NCBI GenBank assembly: GCA_964410215.1 | Contig: CAYPHA010000002.1 | Location: forward strand, 121,215-185,214 | Length of the DNA: 64,000 nucleotides | DNA from: CAYPHA01 sp964410215 | Lineage (GTDB): Bacteria > Calditrichota > Calditrichia > Calditrichales > CAYPHA01 | Direction of reading: 5' to 3' | Position numbers and translations under genes: made by a program | Shown: positions 10,464-19,636 of the stretch, piece by piece | How the letters are laid out: each line of letters opens with the position of its first letter | How positions within the stretch are numbered: position 1 is the stretch's first letter | The notes under the pieces: generated by a model | Told to the model about the DNA's origin: nothing | The model's database searches: none | What the model saw: only the letters and a program-made list of their open reading frames with translations

Positions 10464-10614
10464 TGAACCATCCCTGTCAATACAAGAGCTCTCTAGGGGA
10501 ATTACATAGTACCGGGTGTATTTATTTCACATCCGTTTAATAATCATTTTCGGAAATTGAATCCCTTCCTTTAGAAGACATCCGGTTATTGCTTCTGTAT
10601 AGTAAATTCAAATG

Positions 10615-10637
10615 TAAAAAAGCTCCGCAACGGGAGC
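10615..10637 (-). terminator. Rho-independent terminator of the GH20 gene
   Basis: On the minus strand GCTCC-CGTTGC-GGAGC is followed by a run of T, 16 bases after the hexosaminidase stop. The stem is five base pairs. Confidence 0.7.
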
Positions 10638-10652
10638 GTTTCTTCCACACAT

Positions 10653-12365
10653 TTATTGTATTACGGCAAACAGCTTGATGGCTCCACCCTGGAATGAAAT
10701 TATTTTCTGGTGGGCTTCAATATCAGGATCATATTCGAAATAATTGACATCGAGTGCGTTTAAACGCTTGTAATGCTGACGCAGACGTGCCATGAATTCC
10801 GGCCAGTTTTTCTTTTCCTGCGGTAACCAGTTTATCTCAGCGAGTGCACAGGCTCTCGGGAAAGCCATATATTCTGCATGATTCGGTGTTTTTATATACT
10901 CTGTCCATACATTGCCCTGGGCTCCCAGGATATATTTTGACTCTTCGGCTGTCAGTGTATCCGGAACGGGTTCATAGGTGTAAATATCTTTTACCGACGT
11001 AAATCCGCCAATGGCAAGCGGTTCGGTTAAGGGATCGTTCTGGTAATGGTCCAGGTAGCAGATATCATTAGGTGTCATAATCACATCATGACCCTGTTTG
11101 GCGGCTTCTATCCCGCCTTTGACACCACGCCAGGACATGACTGTCGCCGAAGGCGCCAGTCCGCCCTCGAGTATTTCATCCCAGCCGATTAGTTTGCGGT
11201 TTTTGGAAAGTAAAAATTTCTCGATGCGCCGTATAAAATAACTTTGCAGTTCATGCTCATCAGCCAGTTTTTCTTCCTTTATCCGGGCCTGGCACCTGTC
11301 ACAGTCCTTCCAGCGTTTTTTGGGGCATTCATCACCTCCGATATGTATATAGGTTCCGGGAAACAGATCAATGACCTCCGTAAGCACATCTTCCATAAAT
11401 GCGAATGTTTCATCGTTGCCGGCACAGTATACTTCATCGAAGACCCCCCAGCGGGTGGCCACTTCATAGGGCCCGCCGGTACAACCCAGTTCCGGATAAG
11501 CGGCCAGAGCAGCCATGGAATGCCCCGGCATTTCAATTTCCGGTATGATGGTAACAAAACGCGATGCGGCATAGGCAACCACTTCTTTAATCTCTTCCTG
11601 TGTATAGAATCCACCATACCGTTCACCGTCAAATTCAAACGGCGGTCGTGCGCCATGACCGATCAGTGTCTCGTCCCGCCAGGCACCGATCTCCGTCAGC
11701 TTCGGATATTTCTTAATCTCAATGCGCCATCCCTGATCTTCCGTTAAATGCCAGTGGAAGGTATTCATTTTGTGAAAGGCAATGAGGTCAATATATTTCT
11801 TAATAAACGATACAGGAAAAAAGTGTCTGCCCACATCGAGATGCATTCCCCGGTAGGTAAAACGGGGTTTATCCTCAATGGAAACGGCAGGGATCCGCCA
11901 TTCTACCGTACTGACCACATCCTCAGACTCGATTTCAACCGGAAGCAGTTGCCGGAGGGTCTGCACCCCGTAAAACAGTCCGACAGTTGTTGCCGAGGTT
12001 ATGTTGACCTGCAGGGGTGTAACGTCCAGTTTATAAGCTCCTTCAACCGGGTCCATTGATTCATCAAGTATGAGGTTTATCGCATCTGCCGCGACTGTCT
12101 GTGAAATATCCGCCCGCAGCACAAAGCCCGTTGCAGGCTCTATAATCTCTTTGAGAAATGAAATCACCTTACCGGTTTCTTCCGATTTCGAATTGGACAC
12201 GATGCGCACCTCGGGGGTTAGCAGGAAATCACCCTGCAGCGATTCCAGTGAAACAGGCCTGGGAATTAAGGGATAACGCTTCGCATCCAGGGCATTTTCG
12301 TTACAGGATAAAAAAACAAAAAACAATGAGAAAATGGTAATAAGTACCGGATAGCGTGTTTTCAT
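10653..12365 (-). CDS. Beta-N-acetylhexosaminidase, GH20 lipoprotein
   Basis: 570 residues from the ATG at 12365, which has AAGGA nine bases upstream. A longer in-frame start at 12422 would overlap the preceding gene and bury the signal peptide. MKTRYPVLITIFSLFFVFLSC is a lipoprotein signal with the lipobox cysteine. An N-terminal GH20b domain is followed by the (beta/alpha)8 barrel: FTYRGMHLDVGRHFF, FHWHLTEDQGWRIEIKKYP, EIEMPGHSMAALAAYPEL, the catalytic pair in HIGGDECPKKRW, and GWDEILEGG. The family releases terminal GlcNAc/GalNAc from chitobiose, glycans or peptidoglycan by substrate-assisted catalysis. It starts 41 bp after the stop of an ABC exporter gene on the same strand, so the two are probably co-transcribed. 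Confidence 0.95.
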   Translation of the reverse strand: MKTRYPVLITIFSLFFVFLSCNENALDAKRYPLIPRPVSLESLQGDFLLTPEVRIVSNSKSEETGKVISFLKEIIEPATGFVLRADISQTVAADAINLILDESMDPVEGAYKLDVTPLQVNITSATTVGLFYGVQTLRQLLPVEIESEDVVSTVEWRIPAVSIEDKPRFTYRGMHLDVGRHFFPVSFIKKYIDLIAFHKMNTFHWHLTEDQGWRIEIKKYPKLTEIGAWRDETLIGHGARPPFEFDGERYGGFYTQEEIKEVVAYAASRFVTIIPEIEMPGHSMAALAAYPELGCTGGPYEVATRWGVFDEVYCAGNDETFAFMEDVLTEVIDLFPGTYIHIGGDECPKKRWKDCDRCQARIKEEKLADEHELQSYFIRRIEKFLLSKNRKLIGWDEILEGGLAPSATVMSWRGVKGGIEAAKQGHDVIMTPNDICYLDHYQNDPLTEPLAIGGFTSVKDIYTYEPVPDTLTAEESKYILGAQGNVWTEYIKTPNHAEYMAFPRACALAEINWLPQEKKNWPEFMARLRQHYKRLNALDVNYFEYDPDIEAHQKIISFQGGAIKLFAVIQ

Positions 12366-12405
12366 GAAATTTATTCCTTTATAGATGAGTGATTCTATTA
12401 TTTTT

Positions 12406-14157
12406 TCAGTTATTCTCGTCAACCCTCAGGGGACGTGCATTATGCAGGGTGTAGTATAGCCCCTCTTTATTCAGTAACTGGATGTGATTACCGGTTTCGA
12501 CGATTTCACCGTTTTGAATAACAAAGATTTCATCGGCATTTTGAATAGTGGAGAGCCGGTGTGCGATGACAAAAGTGGTGCGCTCTTCCATCAGTTTTTT
12601 TATCGCTTTCTGTATTTTATATTCGGATTCCGTGTCAAGCGCCGAAGTCGCCTCATCGAGAATCATAATCGGGGCGTTTTTGAGAATCGCCCGGGCAATG
12701 GCAATACGCTGTTTCTGTCCGCCCGAAAGCCCCACCCCGCGCTCCCCGAGGTTCGTGTCAAATCCCCTGGGCAATTTCATGATAAAGTCATAGGCATAGG
12801 CCAGTTTAGCCGCTTCCATGACCTGCTGATCGGTCGCATCGATGTTCCCGTAACGTATATTCTCTCCAATCGTCCCCCAGAAAAGAAAACCATCCTGCAG
12901 CACAATAGCCATATTTTTCCGGAGCCAGTTCAATTTCAGATCTCTGAGGTTATAACCATCCAGCCAGATTGTTCCCTGATCCGGATCGTAAAACCGGAGC
13001 AGCAGATTAATGATCGTGCTTTTCCCGGCGCCCGACGGGCCGACCAGGGCAATACTTTTTCCCGGGCTGACATCCATCGATACATTAGACAGCGCGCTCC
13101 TCGCGGAAGAATGATAAGCAAAATAAACGTTTTCGAAAACCACATGTCCCCTGCTCTTATGTAACGGCTGGATGGCACCCGGCTTTTCGGGAGGACTTGC
13201 GGTCGTATCCAGCACTTCAAAAATTCTTCTGATCGAACTCATACCGGCTTCGATGACCGTGGTTGTATTACTCAGACGGACGAGCGGTTGATACAGGTAA
13301 CCGAGATAGGTATAAAAGGAGACGATATCACCGGCGGTCATTGTGCCTGTAACGATAGAATAATAACCTCCCCCGATTAAAACGACCAGAATACCAATAA
13401 TTGTGATATATTCGGTAAGGGATACAAAGAGCGCATTGATAGTATAGGTTTTTATACGAAGATGACGGTCTTCGACCAGATACTTATCAAGTGCCTTTTT
13501 TTTGTAGTCTTCCAGCGTAAACGCCTTAACTTCTTTCACACCCGCTATCGAATCATGAAATTCACTGGCCAGAAGAGCGTAATTATGACGGATATCTCTA
13601 TTCAGTTTGCCTATTTTGCGTTGAAATTTCCGATGAATAAATCCGTATATGGGAATCACAAATATGGCGATAGCTGCTAACTTGGGATTGATAAAAAACA
13701 GAATGGTTCCCACACCGGTCAGTAAGAACAGATCTTCAAGCAGATATATCAGCGAATTGGTCGTCATCATTTCCGTATTCATGACGTCATCGAGCATACG
13801 ATTCATGATATCGCCCGTTTTAACACGGTCATAGAAACGGAAACTCAGTAATTGAAAATGGTGCATCAGTCTGGAACGCAGGTCATAGATATAATAATAA
13901 CCGAATTTCAGCATCTGATTGTTCCGCAGGATAAAAGCGCCCATACGCAGGAGGTAAAGAGCCATTACCACTAAACAGGCATGAATCAATGATGTGAAAT
14001 CCTTCTGAGGCAAATAATCATCGATAATGTATTTGAACAACCGGGGCAGGGTCATCGCCACACCGGTCATTATCAGCATCATCAGAACAGCAGTATAGAT
14101 GTATTTCCAGAAGGGGCGGGTCGAGCGGAAATAACGTTTAAACGTAGCTATGTCCAT
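12406..14157 (-). CDS. MsbA-like ABC exporter half-transporter
   Basis: 583 residues. Six transmembrane helices occupy ~20-310, followed by an ATPase domain with Walker A GPSGAGKS, signature LSGGQKQR, Walker B MILDEATSALD with the catalytic glutamate, and the H-loop IAHRLST. This is the architecture of homodimeric lipid or drug exporters of the MsbA/BmrA class. The substrate cannot be read from sequence. The hexosaminidase gene follows on the same strand. Compare the second exporter at 57160-58989, which has Asp in place of the Walker-B Glu; the two could conceivably form a heterodimer although they lie far apart. Confidence 0.93.
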   Translation of the reverse strand: MDIATFKRYFRSTRPFWKYIYTAVLMMLIMTGVAMTLPRLFKYIIDDYLPQKDFTSLIHACLVVMALYLLRMGAFILRNNQMLKFGYYYIYDLRSRLMHHFQLLSFRFYDRVKTGDIMNRMLDDVMNTEMMTTNSLIYLLEDLFLLTGVGTILFFINPKLAAIAIFVIPIYGFIHRKFQRKIGKLNRDIRHNYALLASEFHDSIAGVKEVKAFTLEDYKKKALDKYLVEDRHLRIKTYTINALFVSLTEYITIIGILVVLIGGGYYSIVTGTMTAGDIVSFYTYLGYLYQPLVRLSNTTTVIEAGMSSIRRIFEVLDTTASPPEKPGAIQPLHKSRGHVVFENVYFAYHSSARSALSNVSMDVSPGKSIALVGPSGAGKSTIINLLLRFYDPDQGTIWLDGYNLRDLKLNWLRKNMAIVLQDGFLFWGTIGENIRYGNIDATDQQVMEAAKLAYAYDFIMKLPRGFDTNLGERGVGLSGGQKQRIAIARAILKNAPIMILDEATSALDTESEYKIQKAIKKLMEERTTFVIAHRLSTIQNADEIFVIQNGEIVETGNHIQLLNKEGLYYTLHNARPLRVDENN

Positions 14158-14281
14158 ATATGATTCTTTTTTTCAATTCAACGGACATATGCATTCCGGG
14201 CATCATGAAAAGGTCTGACATATGTATAATATATGTATCATAAAAGAAATTATGTACTTTCACCATGGCGGGGAAAAAAAT

Positions 14282-14422
14282 TCAGTTTTCCTGCATATTC
14301 TTCAGCTTTGCATTCTCGGACTTTTCCCGGTCATACTTCAAAACATCCCGCTGAATGGTATGTTTCCCCCAGAAAAATCCAATTAGAATAAATATAACGA
14401 GAAAAATCACTGCGACATACAT
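14282..14422 (-). CDS. Small 46-residue membrane protein
   Basis: An ATG at 14422 is preceded by GAGAGG at six bases and opens a 47-codon frame. The product has one strongly hydrophobic helix (YVAVIFLVIFILIGFFWG, residues 2-19) and then a charged amphipathic tail (KYDREKSENAKLKN). It resembles the single-helix small proteins of respiratory or transport complexes, but I recognise no family. It lies 124 bp upstream of the ABC exporter gene on the same strand and could be the first gene of that unit. The ribosome binding site, start and membrane helix agree, which is the argument for a real gene. Confidence 0.6.
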   Translation of the reverse strand: MYVAVIFLVIFILIGFFWGKHTIQRDVLKYDREKSENAKLKNMQEN

Positions 14423-14567
14423 AATCAACCTCTCCGTATTTGATTCAGATGAAGCTACAGAATTCCATATATTCGGGCAAATGAAAAATAATAAAAGTTC
14501 TGGATTTTGAGATTATTTTGAATATTTTATGAACGGGAAGAAAAAATATCAGTGACTGGGGGAAATC

Positions 14568-17048
14568 ATGAAATTTTTATTTTGTATCATTCTATTCAGT
14601 TTACATCATACACTGCTTTCCCAGCCTTATGGTTTGGAAACCCGTATTCCCAATGAATCACTCCTGATCAGTACGTACGGGGATACGCTTGCGGAAATGA
14701 AACTTACCGCGGTTTTCAAGGATCTGGCGTTTTCAGGTCCTGTTTACCTCACGCATGCAGGTGATGGCAGTAACAGATTATTTCTTGTTGAAAAAAAAGG
14801 CGTCATATGTGTTTTTCCGAATGATATTCATTCCGCTCATAACAACATATTTCTGGATATTTCCGGTCAGGTCAATGCCGGTCCGAGTGAAGCCGGTCTT
14901 CTGAGCATCGCGTTTCATCCGGAATATGAGACAAACGGCGCCTTTTATGTCTATTACACGTACGGAAACCTCCATTCACGTATTTCAGAATTTACGGTTT
15001 CCTCCGATCCCGATTCAGCCGATCCGGCATCAGAGCGTGTATTGCTGGAAGTGTCTCAACCCTACACCAATCATAACGGCGGGCAACTGGCATTCGGCCC
15101 GGATGGATTTCTATATATCGGATTCGGCGATGGAGGCAGCGGAGGTGATCCCCTGGGCAATGGACAGAATACACACACCCTGCACGGATCCATACTGCGT
15201 ATCGATATAGACCGGACGACTGACAGCACCGCTTACGACATACCTGCTGATAATCCGTTCTACGGTTTTCCGGAATCCGGCAGGGCGGAAATATGGGCCT
15301 GGGGTCTTCGCAATCCCTGGCGGTTCAGCTTTGATTTTGAAACCGGCTATCTCTGGGCCGGGGATGTCGGTCAGAATGCCTGGGAAGAAATCGATATCAT
15401 AGAAAGCGGGAAAAATTATGGCTGGAACATCATGGAGGGCTTCCACTGTTACAGATCGACGTCCTGTGACACCAGCGGGCTGACGCTTCCTGTCCTTGAA
15501 TATAATCATAGTACGGGAAAATCGGTGACCGGCGGGTTCGTATATCGTGGTCCGCGTCTGGAAAGACTGAAAGGTATTTATCTGTATGGGGATTATGTGA
15601 CCCGCAGGATATGGGGATTGGACTATTCCGCAGGGCGCATTCAGGATCATAAACTCATTGCAGAGAGTCCGGTAGCTATTTCTTCATTCGGATCGGATGA
15701 AGCAGGAGAAGTTTATGTGGTTGGTTATGACGGAAGTATCTACCGTTTTGACGAGAAAGAAGGGAATCCACCGGTAAATCCTGTTCCCCGGACCATTTCA
15801 GAATCGGGGTTATATTCCGATATGGAGCAAAAAACAGTCGCGCCGGGGATCATCCCCTATTCCGTAAACCTGGCTTTCTGGTCCGATCGTGCCGAAAAAG
15901 AGCGTTTTATCGCCCTGCCGGGTACCACGCAGATCGGCTTCTCAGAAAACGGTTTCTGGACCTTCCCTAACAGTTCGGTCATCGTTAAAAATTTTTATCT
16001 TGAGATGGAGCGGGGCAACCCGGGCTCCAGACAACTGGTTGAGACGCGTTTTCTGGTTAAACACTCCAGCGATGAAAGCTGGGATGGCTACAGTTACGCC
16101 TGGTCTGATGACGAAACCGATGCGGTACTTCTTGACAGCAATTATACAAAAACCTTCACAGTCACATCCGGTGATTCAAGCATCAGCCAGTCCTGGTATT
16201 ATCCCGGCCGTAACGAATGTACCGTTTGTCACACGCCGGCTGCAGGCTATGTACTTGGATTACGAACCCCGCAGATCAATGGAGAGCACACCTACGGCGA
16301 TATTACGGATAACCAGTTGCGCAGTTACAATCATATTGAACTGTTTACGGAGGATATTGGAGAAGATTATTCCTCCTTTCCCCGTTTTGTTCACCTCTCT
16401 GATTCATCCGTATCCATTCAATCAAGGGCCCGGACCTATCTGGATGTAAATTGCGCAAACTGTCACCGTGCGGGCGGCAGCGGCAGAACCAGTATGGATC
16501 TTCGCTATGATATCCCGCTCGACGAAGCCAATCTGGTAAACGCCCATACCACACTGGACAATCCCGGATCTATCTACAGGCTTCGACCCGGCGTTCCCGA
16601 CAGTTCCGACATCTTCCTGCGTATGACCGATCCCGGTGAATACAGAATGCCGCCGCTGGCCTCCTTCCTGATTGATCAGGAAGGTGCAGAACATATCCGT
16701 TCCTGGATAATCAGTCTGGATGACTCTGTAGAATATATAGACGATTCAAATATCATCGCCGGGAATTTTCATCTTTATCCCGTCTATCCCAACCCGTTTA
16801 ACACGGTTACAACCATTCGGTATGCTGTTGGGGCGTATGGCAATACGCCCCAACGTGTCGAATTAACCATTCACAATAATCTGGGTCAGACAATTGCCAC
16901 CCTGGTTTCGGAAAAGCAGCCGGCAGGCACGTATACCATTAAATGGGACGCCTCGAACAGGCCCAGTGGCGTGTACTACTGTCGCCTGAAGACGGACCGT
17001 GGCGACCCTGCCAGATTTCAGACCGTCAAAATGATCCTGATAAAATAG
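14568..17048 (+). CDS. Secreted PQQ-dependent sugar dehydrogenase fused to dihaem cytochrome domain, with sorting domain
   Basis: 826 residues; signal peptide ~1-18. Residues ~45-395 are a six-bladed glucose/sorbosone dehydrogenase propeller (LLSIAFHPEYETNG, NHNGGQLAFGPDGFLYIG, FGDGGSGGDP, WAWGLRNPWRFSFD, GDVGQNAWEEIDI, NYGWNIMEG). Residues ~415-725 match the HNE_0200/SO2930-type domain (SGLYSDMEQ..APGIIPYSVNLAFWSD), with two c-type haem sites, ECTVCH and CANCH. A sorting domain ends the protein; its loop carries the palindrome at 16827-16854. The expected role is periplasmic or surface oxidation of a sugar with electron transfer to the attached haems. The substrate is not predictable. The gene is followed at 127 bp by the TPR lipoprotein gene. 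Confidence 0.92.
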   Translation: MKFLFCIILFSLHHTLLSQPYGLETRIPNESLLISTYGDTLAEMKLTAVFKDLAFSGPVYLTHAGDGSNRLFLVEKKGVICVFPNDIHSAHNNIFLDISGQVNAGPSEAGLLSIAFHPEYETNGAFYVYYTYGNLHSRISEFTVSSDPDSADPASERVLLEVSQPYTNHNGGQLAFGPDGFLYIGFGDGGSGGDPLGNGQNTHTLHGSILRIDIDRTTDSTAYDIPADNPFYGFPESGRAEIWAWGLRNPWRFSFDFETGYLWAGDVGQNAWEEIDIIESGKNYGWNIMEGFHCYRSTSCDTSGLTLPVLEYNHSTGKSVTGGFVYRGPRLERLKGIYLYGDYVTRRIWGLDYSAGRIQDHKLIAESPVAISSFGSDEAGEVYVVGYDGSIYRFDEKEGNPPVNPVPRTISESGLYSDMEQKTVAPGIIPYSVNLAFWSDRAEKERFIALPGTTQIGFSENGFWTFPNSSVIVKNFYLEMERGNPGSRQLVETRFLVKHSSDESWDGYSYAWSDDETDAVLLDSNYTKTFTVTSGDSSISQSWYYPGRNECTVCHTPAAGYVLGLRTPQINGEHTYGDITDNQLRSYNHIELFTEDIGEDYSSFPRFVHLSDSSVSIQSRARTYLDVNCANCHRAGGSGRTSMDLRYDIPLDEANLVNAHTTLDNPGSIYRLRPGVPDSSDIFLRMTDPGEYRMPPLASFLIDQEGAEHIRSWIISLDDSVEYIDDSNIIAGNFHLYPVYPNPFNTVTTIRYAVGAYGNTPQRVELTIHNNLGQTIATLVSEKQPAGTYTIKWDASNRPSGVYYCRLKTDRGDPARFQTVKMILIK
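16827..16854. repeat. Perfect 28-nt palindromic element inside coding sequence (PQQ dehydrogenase sorting domain)
   Basis: GTTGGGGCGTAT (16827-16838) and ATACGCCCCAAC (16843-16854) are perfect reverse complements around a GGCA loop. It encodes V-G-A-Y-G-N-T-P-Q-R between the IRY and VELTIHN strands of the sorting domain, at the same place as the elements in the CotH and M14 genes. Confidence 0.85.
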
Positions 17049-17174
17049 AAGTCCGTTAGGTGTGACAACAGTCATTTATATTTCTGCAATCTTAACTATA
17101 TGTTTTATTAAACGTTAGTAATTTTGTGCCGAAAAAAAGAATGTAAATGCAGGGGACATCACTCAGAGGTTATT

Positions 17175-18179
17175 ATGAAAATCATAAAATATATTTTCAG
17201 TGCCATATTACCGTTAATACTATCAGGTTGTGGAAATGATCCTTCCGGGGAAGCGCTTAAAGCGTATCATAAAAAAGACTATTCAACGGCCATTCGATTA
17301 TTTAAAGAAGCAAGAGTTGTTAATAAAAATGATACCCTTTTCCAGGATAAATTGGCTTTATCTTATCTCTACCGTGGAAAAGATCTGTATGAGAAAACGC
17401 GTAATCTGGACGTATTTACCGGAAACTATAAACAGGCCGCCGAATATATACCGGAAGATCGTTCACAGCCATTCAGGAAACAATACAGTCAACTGCTGCG
17501 CGATCTGGCTGAAGCCTACAGACAAACAAAACCCAGTACAGATTTGGAAAAAGAAACCTACTTTGATCAATCTGTAAATATGGTAAAGCTGGCCATCAAA
17601 GAGGACAGCACCAATCAGGATGCGGTTGCCCTGCTCGCGGACATCAAGCAGGAACATTTCCAGGGATTAATTAATAAGGCTAAAGATCTCTATAACAGCG
17701 CAGCCCAAAAGGGCCAGCTCGATCTATATTTTGTGTCGGAATATGTTTTCAACCAGGCCGCTGCACTGGAATCCGACAATCCGGTTATTACCGATTATTT
17801 AAAACGCATCAAGAGAAATACACGCGATGTTCTCAATTACCGTGATGGTGTTGCCCTGGCCGTTACCGGTCAAAGGCATAGCCGCGGCCGCCTGAGTCTC
17901 GAAGTTTCCATCAGGAATTACCTGCCTACGCCGCTTTCGATGAAACTGGATCATTTTAAAGTGGTTGATATGGACGGAAATGATGCCTTCGCAATCGATC
18001 GTAAGGCAATGAAACAGAATAAATTGCTGGGTCAGACGGTTCTGGAAGATATGGTACTCGATAAAAACAACCCCATCGCTGAAGGTAATCTTGTGTTTGA
18101 AGTTCCTGAAAATGTCGAGATCCGTTATATCGCCTACCGCTATAACGGAAACGAGGAATCCAGAAAGTATTTCCCCTAA
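17175..18179 (+). CDS. TPR-containing lipoprotein
   Basis: 334 residues from the ATG at 17175, which follows AGAGG. An upstream in-frame start at 17124 would put 17 charged residues ahead of the signal. MKIIKYIFSAILPLILSGC is a lipoprotein signal with lipobox LSGC. TPR-like helices (EALKAYHKKDYSTAIRLFKEA) cover ~25-220. The C-terminal ~110 residues look like a beta domain (SLEVSIRNYLPTPLSMKLDHFKVVDMDG), similar to the FxLYD/immunoglobulin-like domains of outer-membrane lipoproteins. The OmpA-family gene begins 20 bp downstream, so the two are likely one operon and the lipoprotein may act in envelope assembly. The exact role is unknown. Confidence 0.82.
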   Translation: MKIIKYIFSAILPLILSGCGNDPSGEALKAYHKKDYSTAIRLFKEARVVNKNDTLFQDKLALSYLYRGKDLYEKTRNLDVFTGNYKQAAEYIPEDRSQPFRKQYSQLLRDLAEAYRQTKPSTDLEKETYFDQSVNMVKLAIKEDSTNQDAVALLADIKQEHFQGLINKAKDLYNSAAQKGQLDLYFVSEYVFNQAAALESDNPVITDYLKRIKRNTRDVLNYRDGVALAVTGQRHSRGRLSLEVSIRNYLPTPLSMKLDHFKVVDMDGNDAFAIDRKAMKQNKLLGQTVLEDMVLDKNNPIAEGNLVFEVPENVEIRYIAYRYNGNEESRKYFP

Positions 18180-18199
18180 ACAAACAGTAAGGATAGCAT

Positions 18200-19588
18200 A
18201 TGCGAACGCTCTTTTTCAGTCTGGCTTTCCTGTTATTCTGCACAGGAAGTTTGCTTGCAGATGACACCTCTGGTAAACTTGGTATCGGAGTACGTGGAGG
18301 TATTACGGGCTACTCCGGTGATATATCCGGGATTGATCTTGCCAGTTACTATGATGTCAACATCGATATATGGTATCATAAATATCTGGGGCTGAATGTT
18401 ACCTATGGCAAAGGTTTCCTCTCTGCAGAAGAAAAAAGTGATCTGATCGATCGCTATTTTAAAACATGGATCTGGAATTATACCTTCCTGCTGAAAGTGA
18501 AACTATTGCCCTCATCGCGCTTTAATCCTTACCTGGGAGCCGGTTACTCTATAATTGATATTAACCCGAAACGAAGAGATGGCGAGAGGCTGCCAAACCG
18601 CGTACAGGAGCTCTATGATAAAATCAACTGGGCTGTTCCCCTGGCTTTGGGTTTCTCATTCCATCTGAATGAAAATATCGCACTCAATCTGGACGGTATC
18701 TATCACTATTCCGGGACCGACTATCTCGATGATTTGAAAGAAGGCAGCTTAAATGACAGCTGGACCACCATTACCGCGGGTATTACCCTTTTCTTCGGCA
18801 AACCGAGAGATAGTGACAATGATGGCATTCCCGATAAAAAAGACCGTGATCCACTTCGTCCGGAAGATTTTGATAATTTCGAAGATTATGACGGCAGGCC
18901 GGACCCGGATAATGACAGGGACGGTATTCCCGATATCAGTGACGGCGCTCCGCTGGATCCGGAAGACAAGGATAACTATCGCGACGGTGACGGAATACCG
19001 GATCCGGACAATGATGGCGATGGTGTGCCTGACGAACAGGATGACTGCCCCGGAACGGATGATAACCTGGATACCAGGGAAGACCGGGACAATTTTGAAG
19101 ATGACGATGGTTGCCCCGATCCGGATAATGACGGCGATGGTATCCCCGATCAGGAAGATGATTGTCCCGATGAAGCTGAAACGGTAAACGGATATGAGGA
19201 TCTTGACGGCTGTCCGGATGTGAAACCCGAGGTAGCTGTTGAAAAAGGTCAGAGCCTTGTCCTGGAAGGAGTCACCTTTGGATCGGGAAGTACGCAGCTG
19301 ACGACGGAATCGCTTACGACCCTTGACAAAGTGGTGCGAACCCTGCAGTCCAATCCCCATATTGAAATCGAAATTCGTGGTTATACCGACAATACGGGAC
19401 GGTATGAAACGAATTTGAAACTTTCCCAGGGCAGGGCTGATTCCGTGCGTGACTATCTGATCAGGAACGGCATTTCCGGGGATCGGATAAAAACGAAAGG
19501 ATTCGGCCCGGCGGATCCGATCGCGCCCAATACGACACGCGAGGGAAGATCAAAGAACAGACGCATTGAATTCCTCAGAATTAACTAA
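18200..19588 (+). CDS. OmpA-family outer-membrane protein with thrombospondin type-3 repeats
   Basis: 462 residues; AAGGA lies upstream and a signal peptide covers residues 1-20. Residues ~25-200 form an eight-stranded barrel-like region (GIGVRGGITGYSGDISG ... GAGYSIIDINPKR) ending in aromatic residues. Residues ~205-340 hold acidic Dx(D/N)xDGIPD repeats of thrombospondin type-3/calcium-binding type. Residues ~350-462 are the OmpA peptidoglycan-binding domain (IEIEIRGYTDNTGRYETNLK, LSQGRADSVRDYL, NRRIEFL). It is expected to link the outer membrane to the wall. It is the last gene of its run and is closed by the hairpin at 19590-19617. Confidence 0.93.
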   Translation: MRTLFFSLAFLLFCTGSLLADDTSGKLGIGVRGGITGYSGDISGIDLASYYDVNIDIWYHKYLGLNVTYGKGFLSAEEKSDLIDRYFKTWIWNYTFLLKVKLLPSSRFNPYLGAGYSIIDINPKRRDGERLPNRVQELYDKINWAVPLALGFSFHLNENIALNLDGIYHYSGTDYLDDLKEGSLNDSWTTITAGITLFFGKPRDSDNDGIPDKKDRDPLRPEDFDNFEDYDGRPDPDNDRDGIPDISDGAPLDPEDKDNYRDGDGIPDPDNDGDGVPDEQDDCPGTDDNLDTREDRDNFEDDDGCPDPDNDGDGIPDQEDDCPDEAETVNGYEDLDGCPDVKPEVAVEKGQSLVLEGVTFGSGSTQLTTESLTTLDKVVRTLQSNPHIEIEIRGYTDNTGRYETNLKLSQGRADSVRDYLIRNGISGDRIKTKGFGPADPIAPNTTREGRSKNRRIEFLRIN

Positions 19589-19589
19589 A

Positions 19590-19617
19590 AAAAGGCAGCC
19601 ATCCGGCTGCCTTTTTT
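19590..19617. terminator. Bidirectional terminator between convergent genes
   Basis: A run of A, then GGCAGCC-ATCC-GGCTGCC, then a run of T lie between the OmpA stop and the stop of the minus-strand DUF2652 gene. A/T runs on both sides let it act in both directions. Confidence 0.9.
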
Positions 19618-19636
19618 TATTACAAAACGTAAATGC

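Noticed and set aside
12484..13164. 226-codon plus-strand frame
   Set aside because: Antisense to the ATPase domain of the ABC exporter; no family features.
18749..19360. 203-codon minus-strand frame with long Ile/Val runs
   Set aside because: An artefact of reading the GAT-rich calcium-binding repeats of the OmpA gene in reverse.
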